DNA of 64,000 nt, from NCBI GenBank assembly GCA_031987605.1, contig DALZZF010000015.1, forward strand, positions 1-64,000, given 5' to 3'. A program made the position numbers and the translations under genes. This DNA comes from JAFAGO01 sp031987605. Lineage in GTDB: Bacteria > Bacteroidota > Bacteroidia > Flavobacteriales > Weeksellaceae. Below are positions 51,785-61,400 of this stretch, in pieces. Below the pieces are notes generated by a model. It did not search any database. It was not told where the DNA came from and saw only the letters and a program-made list of their open reading frames with translations. Every line of letters begins with the position of its first letter. Position 1 is the first letter of the stretch.

Positions 51785-51888
51785 ATTTTTTTTCAACTTT
51801 TTTAATTTCTCTTTTATTTATGTAGGTTTGCAAAAGATTTCAAGGGTTAATCTCGTAATATATTTTAACTTTCCGTTAACTAAAAGAT

Positions 51889-53079
51889 ATGCCGAAGACT
51901 AAAAATATTTTAAAATACCGCCCTTTTCAGTTTTCCTTTTTATTATTTTCCATGCTCCTAAACTGCATGGGCATTATTATCCTGAAATATTCAGGTACTA
52001 CAATTTCTTATAATCATTTGGGAGTTTTGGAATTTTTCAAAGATATTCCGATTGCCATTACTTCCTTTTTATGTGTAGGTCTCATTAATAAATTGGGTAG
52101 CAAAAATGCTCTAAAATGGTCATTAATCGTCGTTTTCCTGTGCAGTGCCATCATTCCGTTTATTGCAGATTTCTGGTTTTACAAGATTTGGTTTGTTCTT
52201 ATCGGAATGTCTTTCTCGATTGGGAAAATTTCAATTTTCGGGTTGATTCGCAATAATGTAAAAAATGAGGAAGAACTGTCTAAAGTCATGAACCGTGTGG
52301 AAGCCTCCTTTATGATCGGGATTTTCGCCATCAATATCCTTTTTGGGTGGCTGCTTTCCAGCGAGTATGAAGAATACTGGAAATTTGGTTTTTGGGTGAT
52401 TACTGCCGTTGCAGCATTCACTATTTTGGATTTGCAGCGTTGTGATTTTACAGAGGTAAAATCGCAGAATATTTCAATCTTTGGCAATCTCAAAAATTTA
52501 TTTACTAAGAGAAATATTATTTTTTTTACGATTCTTTTTTTCCTTGTATTTACGGAACAATGCTTCAATTCATGGCTTCCCACTTTTTATAAAAATAATT
52601 TAGGTGTAAATTCTTTTTACGCGCTACAGTCCACAGCCTTTTTAGCTTTATTTTCATTTTTAGGAAGATTCATTACCAGTCGGATTATCCATCGGTTTTC
52701 CTGGTTTCAGTATGTAATGTTCTGTTTGATTACAGTTGCCTGTTTAATCATTTTGGCGCAACTACTGATGAATCTCGGAAATATAGGAATTCTGCCTGTT
52801 CTTCTAATAATTTTACCATTGTTCGGATTATTTCTTTCACCGATTTATCCACTGTTTAATTCTAAATTTTTAATGAATATCAGTAAGGAAAAAGTGAATG
52901 TCATTACCTCATTAATTGTGATATTTTCATCATTGGGAAGCTCGTTTGGCTCACTGGGAATGTCGTATGTTTTTGAATTCCATTTGGATCAATATTTCCT
53001 TTTGTTTGTACTGATTCCTTTTTTGATTGTTTTTTTTGTAACAATAATTTTTTATCAAAGACTTATTTTGAGACAATAA
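51889..53079 (+). CDS. MFS sugar-type transporter of the glucan locus
   Basis: The product has 396 residues with 12 predicted membrane helices. The fold is MFS: VGLINKLGSKNALKWSLIVV near 68-88 is the loop 2-3 motif, and FLGRFITSRIIHRFSWF near 256-273 is its C-terminal counterpart. It is divergent from susC and followed after 16 bases by a regulator gene, the usual place for an inner-membrane importer of the released monosaccharide or disaccharide. Substrate is inferred, not shown. Confidence 0.88.
   Translation: MPKTKNILKYRPFQFSFLLFSMLLNCMGIIILKYSGTTISYNHLGVLEFFKDIPIAITSFLCVGLINKLGSKNALKWSLIVVFLCSAIIPFIADFWFYKIWFVLIGMSFSIGKISIFGLIRNNVKNEEELSKVMNRVEASFMIGIFAINILFGWLLSSEYEEYWKFGFWVITAVAAFTILDLQRCDFTEVKSQNISIFGNLKNLFTKRNIIFFTILFFLVFTEQCFNSWLPTFYKNNLGVNSFYALQSTAFLALFSFLGRFITSRIIHRFSWFQYVMFCLITVACLIILAQLLMNLGNIGILPVLLIILPLFGLFLSPIYPLFNSKFLMNISKEKVNVITSLIVIFSSLGSSFGSLGMSYVFEFHLDQYFLLFVLIPFLIVFFVTIIFYQRLILRQ
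53068..53079. promoter_or_regulatory. Second copy of the candidate operator motif
   Basis: TTGAGACAATAA is identical to the susC-leader motif. It overlaps the last codons of the MFS gene and lies 17 bases before the NrtR-like gene. A perfect TAnnTTTG (TAACTTTG, 53087-53094) follows, so it may regulate the regulator gene. Confidence 0.4.
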
Positions 53080-53095
53080 TATTTATTAACTTTGA

Positions 53096-53866
53096 ATGAC
53101 CATGAAAGTAGATGATTCTAAAAATAAACAAACCCTTTTTGAACTTATTGATACAAAGAATTTTGTAGCGCACATTTCTGTAGACTGTGTAATTTTCGGT
53201 TTTGATAAAGAGAAACTGAAGCTCAAGGTTTTGCTTCTAAAATATCATGATATGGATCTTTGGTCTTTGCCGGGAGGTTTTGTTTTTAATGATGAAGATC
53301 TTCGGGAAGCCGCCGCAAGAGTTCTGTTTGAGCGTACCCATCTCCAGAATTTATTTTTGGATCAGTTCCATACTTTTGGCAGAATAAACCGTACTGAAAA
53401 TAACGTTCATCAGATTCTACTGAAAAACAAAGGCATTGATGTTTCCAAAGATCACTGGATTTTCCAGCGCTTTATTACCGTGGGATATTGCAGCCTTATT
53501 GATTATTCTTTGGTGGAAACATTTCCCGATTCTTTCAATGAAACCTGCGAATGGTTTTATGTAGATCAGTTGCCGAAAATGGCTTTTGACCACGAAAGAA
53601 TTATTACCATCGGGCTTAAGCATTTAAGAAAAAATCTCGATACCCAGATTGTTGCCTATAATCTTTTGCCTGAAAAATTTACCATGAATGATTTGCAGAG
53701 TTTGTTTGAAATTGTTCTGGGCGAAAAATTCAGGAGAAATAATTTTCAGAGAAAAATGCTCAGTTTAAATACCCTAGAGCGAATGGAAAAATTCTTTGAT
53801 GGCTCTCCGAATAAAGCTCCTTATCTGTATCGTTTTAAAGAAAGTGAAATAAATTTTCACGATTAG
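53096..53866 (+). CDS. NrtR-like transcriptional regulator with degenerate Nudix domain
   Basis: The product has 256 residues. Residues 20-155 form a Nudix fold: HISVDCVIFGF, then WSLPGGFVFNDEDLREAA. The catalytic REUxEExGU box is degraded to RVLFERTHL, so hydrolase activity is unlikely. The C-terminal 90 residues (about 168-256) form a winged-helix domain with FTMNDLQSLFEIVLG and GEKFRRNNFQRKML. NrtR/AraR-type proteins sense nucleotides or sugars and repress metabolic genes. In Bacteroidota they often sit in sugar loci, so control of this glucan locus is inferred. Confidence 0.9.
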   Translation: MTMKVDDSKNKQTLFELIDTKNFVAHISVDCVIFGFDKEKLKLKVLLLKYHDMDLWSLPGGFVFNDEDLREAAARVLFERTHLQNLFLDQFHTFGRINRTENNVHQILLKNKGIDVSKDHWIFQRFITVGYCSLIDYSLVETFPDSFNETCEWFYVDQLPKMAFDHERIITIGLKHLRKNLDTQIVAYNLLPEKFTMNDLQSLFEIVLGEKFRRNNFQRKMLSLNTLERMEKFFDGSPNKAPYLYRFKESEINFHD

Positions 53867-53898
53867 CCGGAAAGGATTATTTTAGGGAAAAATTTCCG

Positions 53899-55077
53899 AT
53901 GTCTTATTATCCCCTTTCTTCAATTCCTGATTATTTTGGGATTGATGCCTTATTAAGTGATGAACACAAACTTATCCGCCAATCTGTCCGGGATTGGGTA
54001 GAATCCTTCGTGAAACCAAAAATTGACGATGCCGCGCAACATCATAAAGATTTGCCCAATCTGATGAAAGAATTGGGGAATATAGGTGCTTTGGGACCTT
54101 ATATTCCGGAGGAATACGGAGGTTCAGGACTGGATCAAATTTCTTACGGAATTATCATGCAGGAACTTGAGCGCGGTGATTCCGCTGTACGTTCTGCTGC
54201 TTCGGTTCAAAGTTCATTAGTCATGTTTCCTATTTTTGAATATGGCTCTGAGGAACAGAAGAAAAAATATCTTTCACAACTTGCTTCCGGAGCATTAATT
54301 GGCTCCTTCGGACTTACAGAACCCAATCATGGTTCTGATCCAAATTCTATGGAAACTCATTTCCACGATGCCGGAGATCATTATGTACTGAACGGTGCAA
54401 AAATGTGGATTACCAATGCTCCTGTTTGCGATATTGCTGTAGTTTGGGCAAAAAATGAGGAAGGTAAAGTACAAGGATTAATCGTGGAACGTGGAGTGAA
54501 AGGTTTCACCACTCCGGAAACGCATAATAAATGGAGTCTTCGTGCTTCACGAACTGGAGAACTGGTTTTTCAGAATGTGAAAATTCCTAAAGAAAATTTA
54601 CTTCCCAAAGTGGTCGGGTTAAAAGGTCCGCTTTCCTGTCTGAATTCGGCGCGTTATGGAATTTCGTGGGGTGTGATTGGTGCTGCAATCGACTGTTATT
54701 GTACTGCCGTTCAATATTCGAAAGAGCGAAAACAATTTGGAAAAGCTATTGGCGGATTCCAGCTTCAACAAAAAAAATTAGCAGAATTTCTCACTGAAAT
54801 TACCAAAGCACAATTGCTCTGTCTGCAATTAGGAAAACTAAAAAATGAGCACAAAGCAAGTCCGGCTCAGATTTCCATGGCCAAAAGAAACAATGTAAAA
54901 ATGGCGATTGATATTGCACGGGAATCGCGGCAAATTCTTGGGGGAATGGGAATTATGGGAGAATTTCCGATGATGCGTCATGCTGCAAATCTGGAATCGG
55001 TAATTACATATGAAGGAACACACGATATCCATCTTTTAATCACCGGATTGGATATTACAGGAATTAATGCATTCTGA
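53899..55077 (+). CDS. gcdH: Acyl-CoA dehydrogenase, glutaryl-CoA type
   Basis: The product has 392 residues. The FAD/substrate motifs are LTEPNHGSDPNSM near 139-151, WITNAPVCDIAVV near 172-184 and the R-rich VQYSKERKQFGKAIGGFQL. The catalytic base Glu lies in SVITYEGTHDIHLLITG near 372-378, the position used by glutaryl-CoA dehydrogenase. The sequence most resembles glutaryl-CoA dehydrogenase, which oxidatively decarboxylates glutaryl-CoA to crotonyl-CoA in lysine/tryptophan breakdown. It lies between the glucan locus and the T9SS genes, with a terminator after it. Confidence 0.9.
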   Translation: MSYYPLSSIPDYFGIDALLSDEHKLIRQSVRDWVESFVKPKIDDAAQHHKDLPNLMKELGNIGALGPYIPEEYGGSGLDQISYGIIMQELERGDSAVRSAASVQSSLVMFPIFEYGSEEQKKKYLSQLASGALIGSFGLTEPNHGSDPNSMETHFHDAGDHYVLNGAKMWITNAPVCDIAVVWAKNEEGKVQGLIVERGVKGFTTPETHNKWSLRASRTGELVFQNVKIPKENLLPKVVGLKGPLSCLNSARYGISWGVIGAAIDCYCTAVQYSKERKQFGKAIGGFQLQQKKLAEFLTEITKAQLLCLQLGKLKNEHKASPAQISMAKRNNVKMAIDIARESRQILGGMGIMGEFPMMRHAANLESVITYEGTHDIHLLITGLDITGINAF

Positions 55078-55109
55078 TTTTCCTGAAAATCTTTGAAAAT
55101 AGTATAAAG

Positions 55110-55140
55110 TACGGCTTCCTTTGGAGTCGTATTTTTATTT
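55110..55140 (+). terminator. Terminator of the acyl-CoA dehydrogenase gene
   Basis: TACGGCT (55110-55116) pairs with AGTCGTA (55125-55131, one G-U), followed by TTTTTATTTT. Confidence 0.75.
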
Positions 55141-55197
55141 TGGTTCAATCATTCTTTTTTCAAGAAAAATCATTTATGTGCTTTTATAAGCATTTCT

Positions 55198-55243
55198 ATA
55201 AAGGGAATTTAGATTTCTGCGAAATGACAAACGTTGTATTTAT
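55198..55243 (-). repeat. Dispersed intergenic repeat, core only, inverted copy 4
   Basis: The minus strand reads ACAACGTTTGTCATTTCGCA followed by GAAATCTAAATTC, identical over this core to copy 1 (10914-10945). The left and right blocks are missing or too diverged to see. Confidence 0.6.
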
Positions 55244-55280
55244 AGAAATACAGGAATGTATGAACTCTATAAAAATTAAC

Positions 55281-55311
55281 AAAAAAAATTAGGGTGCTAA
55301 AAAGCACCCCA
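55281..55311 (-). terminator. Terminator of the first T9SS paralogue
   Basis: GGGTGCT (55292-55298) pairs with AGCACCC (55303-55309); the minus strand continues into a T-run. The second paralogue has the same hairpin at 58434-58452. Confidence 0.85.
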
Positions 55312-55336
55312 ACTTAAATATTAAAAATAAGAATCG

Positions 55337-57838
55337 TTATTTTTTAATCGCTTTGATTGATTTAACGGTTCCATCTTCCATTTTAAGAGTCAGGATATAT
55401 AATCCTGCTTTCAGACTGGAAAGATTAATTTCTGTGCTTGGTGCTAGAGTTTTAATCAATCTTCCTGAAATATCTGTTACTGAAATAGATTGAACTCCTT
55501 TAACATCTGTAAATCTAATAACGTCAGTAAATGGATTTGGATATGCAGCAATCGAATATTTGGTTGCATTAGACACACTTGCAGTTTCTCCAGTTACATT
55601 AATTTTATATTCTTCTACTTCTCCATAACTGAAGTCATTACAAGGATCTGTATCATACAACCAAGTAAGAACAACTCTCATCGTAGTCTCTCCTAATACT
55701 GCATCTGCTGGAACAGGTACGTCATAAGTGAAAGGTCCAGGCGAACTTGTCAACGTTGCAAGAACAATTTTTTCACCCTCATCATTGAAATCAAAATCGT
55801 GATTCCAGTCGAAATATACAGTTAAGTTGTCACTACCGTCTGGGCTAATGGTAACAGATAAAGGTACTGTTGCACCTTGCTCAACAGTTCCAGTTGGAGT
55901 AGCATAAGAGGTAGATCCGTCTCCTCCTGTTTCGTTATTAATTCCTGCAAATGTTACATTACTGATATATTCATAAGCAGAATTCGGAGTTCCTAAAGGA
56001 CAATATTCAGTTATTGGCGGTGCATCTGGAAGTGTATCTGCAATTGTAAATGTACCCAATTCCATACCATCTGTGGTTCCGACAAATGTAGCAAAACCAG
56101 TACCTGTATTTACAGTATAAATGCCACTTTCTCCGCTAGCCTGATAACCTGCCATATATAAAGTATTGGTATTTTTATCAAAATCTGCATCCTGTGCATA
56201 ACTGATATCTATACCCAATGGTCCAACAACAGTTCCAGCACCAGTAGTAAGATTAAGTGAGTACAAATTATCGCCACTTATATCTGCAAAAAATGCATTT
56301 CCATTATTGTCAATTTCTAACCAAATTGGAATAGCTGAACTTGGAGTAATTGAAGAAACACCTGTTGCAACACCCGTTGTCAAATCAACTGTATATAAAT
56401 TATTCGCCGTTCCACTAGTACTTGAAAGATACATGGTACTATTGGTTGGATTCCAAGACAAACCTGTTACGGTATGATCGGATACAATATTTGTTAAATT
56501 CCCAACAATCCTAAATGTTCCGTCATTATAAAACTTAACAAGATTTTTTGAATCATTGTCTACCGCATAAAGATTTCCGTCGGAATCCATATCATCAGCA
56601 AAGAAAGAGTTTGAATTCGCTTCAATCAACTCAAATACATTTGGTGGTGTTAAAGGAATCTTTCCAAAACCTGTGATACTGGTAATTGGCTCATAAACAA
56701 CATTGGTAAAAGCATTATTTGAAACCTGTGGTGCTGGTGCTAAAGAATCTTCAATGGTAAACATTGTAAATTCTGCATTTAAACTCGTAGTATCACCCAC
56801 TAAAGTAGCAGCTCCAGTTGAAGTATCAATGGTATAAATTCCACCTACACCACCTCCGGTATAAGATGCCATATATAATACATTAGTTTCTTTATTAAAA
56901 TCAGCTTCCTGCGCATATTGAAGATCTACACCTAATGCCCCAATAAGAGTAGCTACTCCTGTAGTTAGATCAATAGAATAAAGTGAATCATCAGCAATAT
57001 CTGCGGAATAAGCAATACCGTTATTGTCAATTTCCAACCAAATAGGAGTTGTCATTCCCAACGTTTGTCCAATTTGGATTGCCACACCTGTAACTATATT
57101 AACACTATAAAGATATCCTCCGGCAGTTGCATACATAGTAGAGGTAACAGGATTCCAAGAAAGTCCGGTAGTAGTTGTTCCTACAGGAATGTTGACCAAA
57201 CTACCTATAACTTCAACCGCACCTGCTTCTGTAATCTTCACTAACTCAAGACTGGAATTATCTAGCGCATACAAAGTTCCATCTGCAAAATCATCTGCAT
57301 ATATAACATTTGAAATAGTACTGATTGTTGAAATTGAATACGGCGGTACTAAAGGTATTGTACCAAACGGATTACTCGTACTTCTTGCATTTTTCACATA
57401 TGCCTTATCAAAAGCAGTGGTTGCTTTAGGAGTAGCCGTTGACATATTCTGAAGTTCATAAACACGCATTAGTTTCAACTCCTCAAAACTATAGGCATGA
57501 GTTGGAAATGCTTCTGACTGATTGTATTGCAAACCACGATCGTATAAATGCTGAACTTCAGATTTATTGATTTTCACCCTTAAATCCTGCTCTGTAATCC
57601 CGTAAGGATTCATTTTGTCATTCTGAATTTGCTTCAGATAGTTTTTCCAAAGTACAGATTCTTCCTTTGAAAGCTTATCAATCGGTAACATGCCCATTGG
57701 GTTTTGCTGTCCCAATTGCTTCAACTTTTCTTTTACAGGCTGAATCTGACTTTCACTAATTCGTTGCTGCTGCGAATACGCCGTCAACGATGAGAGTAAT
57801 AAAGCAATTACTCCAATTTTGGTGTAAATTTTTCTCAT
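55337..57838 (-). CDS. T9SS-exported GEVED-domain protein, paralogue 1
   Basis: The product has 833 residues. A signal peptide (1-22) is followed by a 50-residue helical motif (ISESQIQPVKEKLKQLGQQN and DKLSKEESVLWKNYLKQ), then two beta-propeller-like modules (about 160-380 and 380-600) with repeated TGLSWNP, IWLEIDNNG and YAQEADF elements. A GEVED module lies at about 615-745 (DWNHDFDFNDEGEK, GEVEEYKINV) and a type A sorting domain at 757-833 (YPNPFTDVI...GLYILTLKMEDG). It is cell-surface or secreted; no enzyme motif is recognised. The terminator and promoter are shared with its neighbour paralogue. Confidence 0.88.
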   Translation of the reverse strand: MRKIYTKIGVIALLLSSLTAYSQQQRISESQIQPVKEKLKQLGQQNPMGMLPIDKLSKEESVLWKNYLKQIQNDKMNPYGITEQDLRVKINKSEVQHLYDRGLQYNQSEAFPTHAYSFEELKLMRVYELQNMSTATPKATTAFDKAYVKNARSTSNPFGTIPLVPPYSISTISTISNVIYADDFADGTLYALDNSSLELVKITEAGAVEVIGSLVNIPVGTTTTGLSWNPVTSTMYATAGGYLYSVNIVTGVAIQIGQTLGMTTPIWLEIDNNGIAYSADIADDSLYSIDLTTGVATLIGALGVDLQYAQEADFNKETNVLYMASYTGGGVGGIYTIDTSTGAATLVGDTTSLNAEFTMFTIEDSLAPAPQVSNNAFTNVVYEPITSITGFGKIPLTPPNVFELIEANSNSFFADDMDSDGNLYAVDNDSKNLVKFYNDGTFRIVGNLTNIVSDHTVTGLSWNPTNSTMYLSSTSGTANNLYTVDLTTGVATGVSSITPSSAIPIWLEIDNNGNAFFADISGDNLYSLNLTTGAGTVVGPLGIDISYAQDADFDKNTNTLYMAGYQASGESGIYTVNTGTGFATFVGTTDGMELGTFTIADTLPDAPPITEYCPLGTPNSAYEYISNVTFAGINNETGGDGSTSYATPTGTVEQGATVPLSVTISPDGSDNLTVYFDWNHDFDFNDEGEKIVLATLTSSPGPFTYDVPVPADAVLGETTMRVVLTWLYDTDPCNDFSYGEVEEYKINVTGETASVSNATKYSIAAYPNPFTDVIRFTDVKGVQSISVTDISGRLIKTLAPSTEINLSSLKAGLYILTLKMEDGTVKSIKAIKK

Positions 57839-57868
57839 GAAAAATAATATTTTAGATTAGTAACAAAC

Positions 57869-57895
57869 CAAAGTTATTAAAACTTTTTTAAACAA
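57869..57895 (-). promoter_or_regulatory. Promoter of T9SS paralogue 1
   Basis: A perfect TAACTTTG (57869-57876) lies on the minus strand 30 bases before the ATG. A TTG is present with a short 16-base spacer; paralogue 2 has the ideal 20. Confidence 0.5.
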
Positions 57896-58198
57896 AACCT
57901 CTATTTTTAATATTTTTGCCAAATTTCATGGGTTTCTTATCGCAAACATGTAACTATTTCGCATATTTATAATATTATTCGTTTTCTGAATATGAAATCA
58001 GGACCAAAATCTGGGGACTAGGCAAAAGTATTAGCCATTCTAAAGCGGAAAAAGTTTTTCCTTTTGCCATACTTGAATTTACAATACTGTATCAATTACA
58101 GTTCTGATTGATGAGCATAATTAAGATAGCATTCCACCGGGATGATAATCGTTCTTTTGTTTGGTGGGTATGAAAAACATTATGTTGGTGAAAAAGTG

Positions 58199-58215
58199 TA
58201 TTCCGGAGGAATGCC
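58199..58215. repeat. Short GC-rich palindromic motif
   Basis: TATTCCGGAGGAATGCC is nearly self-complementary (ATTCC/GGAAT). The related GCATTCCACCGGGATG is at 58129-58144 and a diverged CGCCGGAGGTGCAC at 58252-58265. They look like remnants of a repeat family in otherwise AT-rich DNA. Confidence 0.4.
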
Positions 58216-58433
58216 ATCTGTGTATAAAATGTTTTAATATAGGATTGCGCGCGCCGGAGGTGCACTATCTTTTATGAAAATATCATATCACATTTTTTCC
58301 AGTCTTTATCCACAAGTTTTGTTCTTGATCCTCAATATATCAAAATAATAAACCTTGTGTTTGTGTTTATGAAATTCCTCACGATTATAAATACATAAAT
58401 GATGAACTCTACAAAAATTAATAAAATAAATTA

Positions 58434-58460
58434 GGGTGCTAAAAAAGCACCCCAACTTAA
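58434..58460 (-). terminator. Terminator of T9SS paralogue 2
   Basis: GGGTGCT (58434-58440) pairs with AGCACCC (58446-58452), as in paralogue 1; the T-run on the minus strand is weaker. Confidence 0.75.
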
Positions 58461-58479
58461 ATATTAAAAATAAGAATCG

Positions 58480-61400
58480 TTATTTTTTAATCGCTTTGAT
58501 TGATTTAACGGTTCCATCTTCCATTTTAAGAGTCAGGATATATAATCCTGCTTTCAGACTGGAAAGATTAATTTCTGTGCTTGGTGCAAGAGTTTTAATC
58601 AATCTTCCTGAAACATCTGTTACTGAAATAGATTGAACTCCTTTAACATCTGTAAATCTGATAATGTCAGTAAATGGATTTGGATAAGCAGCAATCGAAT
58701 TCTTAGTTGCATTAGACACGCTTGCAGTTCCTGCAGGAACAACATTAAGTTTATATTGTTCAACTTCCCCGTAAGCAAAATCGCTACATGGGTCAGTGTC
58801 ATACAGCCAAGTAAGAACAACCCTCATCGTAGTCTCTCCTAATACAGCACCTGCTGGAACTACAATATCCTGAGTGAAAGGTCCAGGCGAACTAGTCAAA
58901 GTTGCAAGAACAACTTTTTCACCTTCATCATTGAAATCGAAATCATGATTCCAGTCGAAATACACAGTTAGATTATCACTACCGTCAGGATCAATGGTTA
59001 CTGAAATAGGAACTGTTGCACCTTGCTCAACAACTCCTACTGGAGTAGAATAAGAAGTTGAACTATCTCCTCCTGTGTCGTTGTTAATTCCTGCAAAAGT
59101 TACGTTAGTGATAAATTCATAACCTGAATTAGGGGCAGCCATAGGACAAGGTTCGGTTATTGGCGGAGCATCTGGAAGTGTATCGGTAATTGTAAATGTA
59201 CCCAATTCAGCACCATCTGTAGTTCCGATAAATGTAGCAGCACCAGTACTTGTATTTACAGTATAAATACCACTTTCTCCACTCACTTGATAACCTGCCA
59301 TATATAATGTATTGGTATCTTTATCAAAATCTGCATCCTGTGCATAACTGATATCTATACCCAACGCACCCACAAGAGTTGCAACACCAGTAGTAAGATT
59401 AAGAGAATATAAACTGTCTCCTGTAATATCTGCAAAAAATGCATTTCCATTATTGTCAATTTCTAACCAAATTGGAACTGCTGCACCTGCAGAAATTGAG
59501 GATAAGCTTGTTGCTACACCTGTTGCTAAATTAACTGTATATAAGTTATTTGCTGTTCCATTTGTACTTACCAAATACAGAGTATTATTAGTAGAATTCC
59601 AAGATAATCCTGTTACGGTATGACCGGATACGATATTGGTTAAATTTCCAACGATTCTATAGGTACCGTCATTATAAAATTTAACAAGTCTTTTTGAACC
59701 ATTGTCTACAGCATAAAGATTTCCGTCGGAAGCCAAATCATCAGCAAAGAAAGAGTTTGAATTCGCTTCAATCAACTCAAATACATTTGGTGGTGTTAAA
59801 GGAATCTTTCCAAAACCTGTAATACTGGTAATTGGCTCATAGATAACATTTGCAAAAGCATTATTTGCGTTTACAGTTGCTCCAGTTACATTAACAGTAT
59901 ATTGTTCAACTTCTCCATAACCATAGTCAGTACAAGGATCTGGAGAGGCATTCCATCTCATTACAACTCTCATTACTGTTTCACCAACTACAGCATCTGC
60001 CGGCACAAGAATATCAACGGTATGGGGTCCTGGAGCATTAGCACCAGTAACAATATCATATCGCTCTCCACTATCACTAAAATCAAAATCATGATTCCAA
60101 TCGAAGAAAACGCTTACATGTTCTGATCCATCAGGATGTATGGTTACTGAAAATGGTACTGTTTCTCCCTGAACTACATTTCCGGTTGGAGTATCATAAA
60201 TAATTGATCCGCTTCCGGCACTATCATTATTGATTCCTGCAAAAGTTACATTCGTAATGTACTCAAAAGTTGAACTTGGAGTTGGTAATTCACAATATTC
60301 GGTTACTGGTGGAGCATCTGGAAGTGTATCGGTAATTGTAAATGTACCCAATTCAGCACCATCTGTAGTTCCGATAAATGTAGCAGCACCAGTACTTGTA
60401 TTTACAGTATAAATACCACTTTCTCCACTCACTTGATAACCTGCCATATATAATGTATTGGTATCTTTATCAAAATCTGCATCCTGTGCATAACTGATAT
60501 CTATACCCAACGCACCCACAAGAGTTGCAACACCAGTAGTAAGATTAAGAGAATATAAACTGTCTCCTGTAATATCTGCAAAAAATGCATTTCCATTATT
60601 GTCAATTTCTAACCAAATTGGAACTGCTGCACCTGCAGAAATTGAGGATAAGCTTGTTGCTACACCTGTTGCTAAATCAACTGTATATAAATTATGTGCT
60701 GTGCCATTGGTACTTACCAAATACAGGGTATTATTACTAGGGTTCCAAGATAATCCTGTTACGGTATGACCGGATACAATATTGGTTAAATTCCCAACAT
60801 ATCTATATGTTCCGTCATTATAAAATTTAGCAAGTTTTTTTGAACCATTGTCTACTGCATAAAGATTACCATCGGAAGCCAAATCATCAGCAAAGAATGA
60901 GATTGCATTTGCTTCAATTAACTCAAATACATTTGGTGGTGTTAAAGGAATCTTTCCAAAACCTGTAATACTGGTAATTGGCTCATAGATAACATTTGCA
61001 AAAGCATTATCTGAAGCAGTGGTTGCTTTAGGAGTAACCGTTGCGGAAGGTTTTACCTTATCATTCCTAATTTGCTTCTGATAATTTCTCCAAAGTACAG
61101 TTTCTTCCTTTGAAAGTTTATCAACTGGGAACATCCCCAATGGGTTTTGCTCTCCCAATTGCTTCAACTTTTCTTTTACAGGTTGAATTTGACTTTCAGT
61201 AATTCGTTCTTGCGGTGAAGACGATGATGACACTTCCGAATTACTGGTTTTCACCTTTAAATTCTGCGCTGTAGTCCCTGTTCTGTCATTCAGAATTTGC
61301 TTCTGATAGTTTCTCCAAAGTAGAGTTTCTTCCTTTGAAAGTTTATCAATTGGGAACATCCCGAGTGGGTTTTGCTCTCCCAATTGCTTCAACTTTTCTT

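Larger units (their letters stand above)
57839..58479. other. 641-bp region between the T9SS paralogues
   Basis: No gene is supported. The region holds the duplicated promoter of paralogue 1 (57869-57895), three short GC-rich palindromic motifs (58129-58144, 58199-58215, 58244-58265) and the duplicated terminator of paralogue 2 (58434-58452). A frame from 58436 runs over the terminator and gene end and is an artefact. Confidence 0.65.

Noticed and set aside
58436..58636. 66-residue plus-strand frame at the end of paralogue 2
   Set aside because: It starts inside a terminator hairpin and runs antisense through the sorting-domain coding region.
59165..60677. Possible CRISPR or satellite array from the repeated tracts
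   Set aside because: There are only two long units, they are in frame inside a coding gene, and no short repeat-spacer pattern exists.
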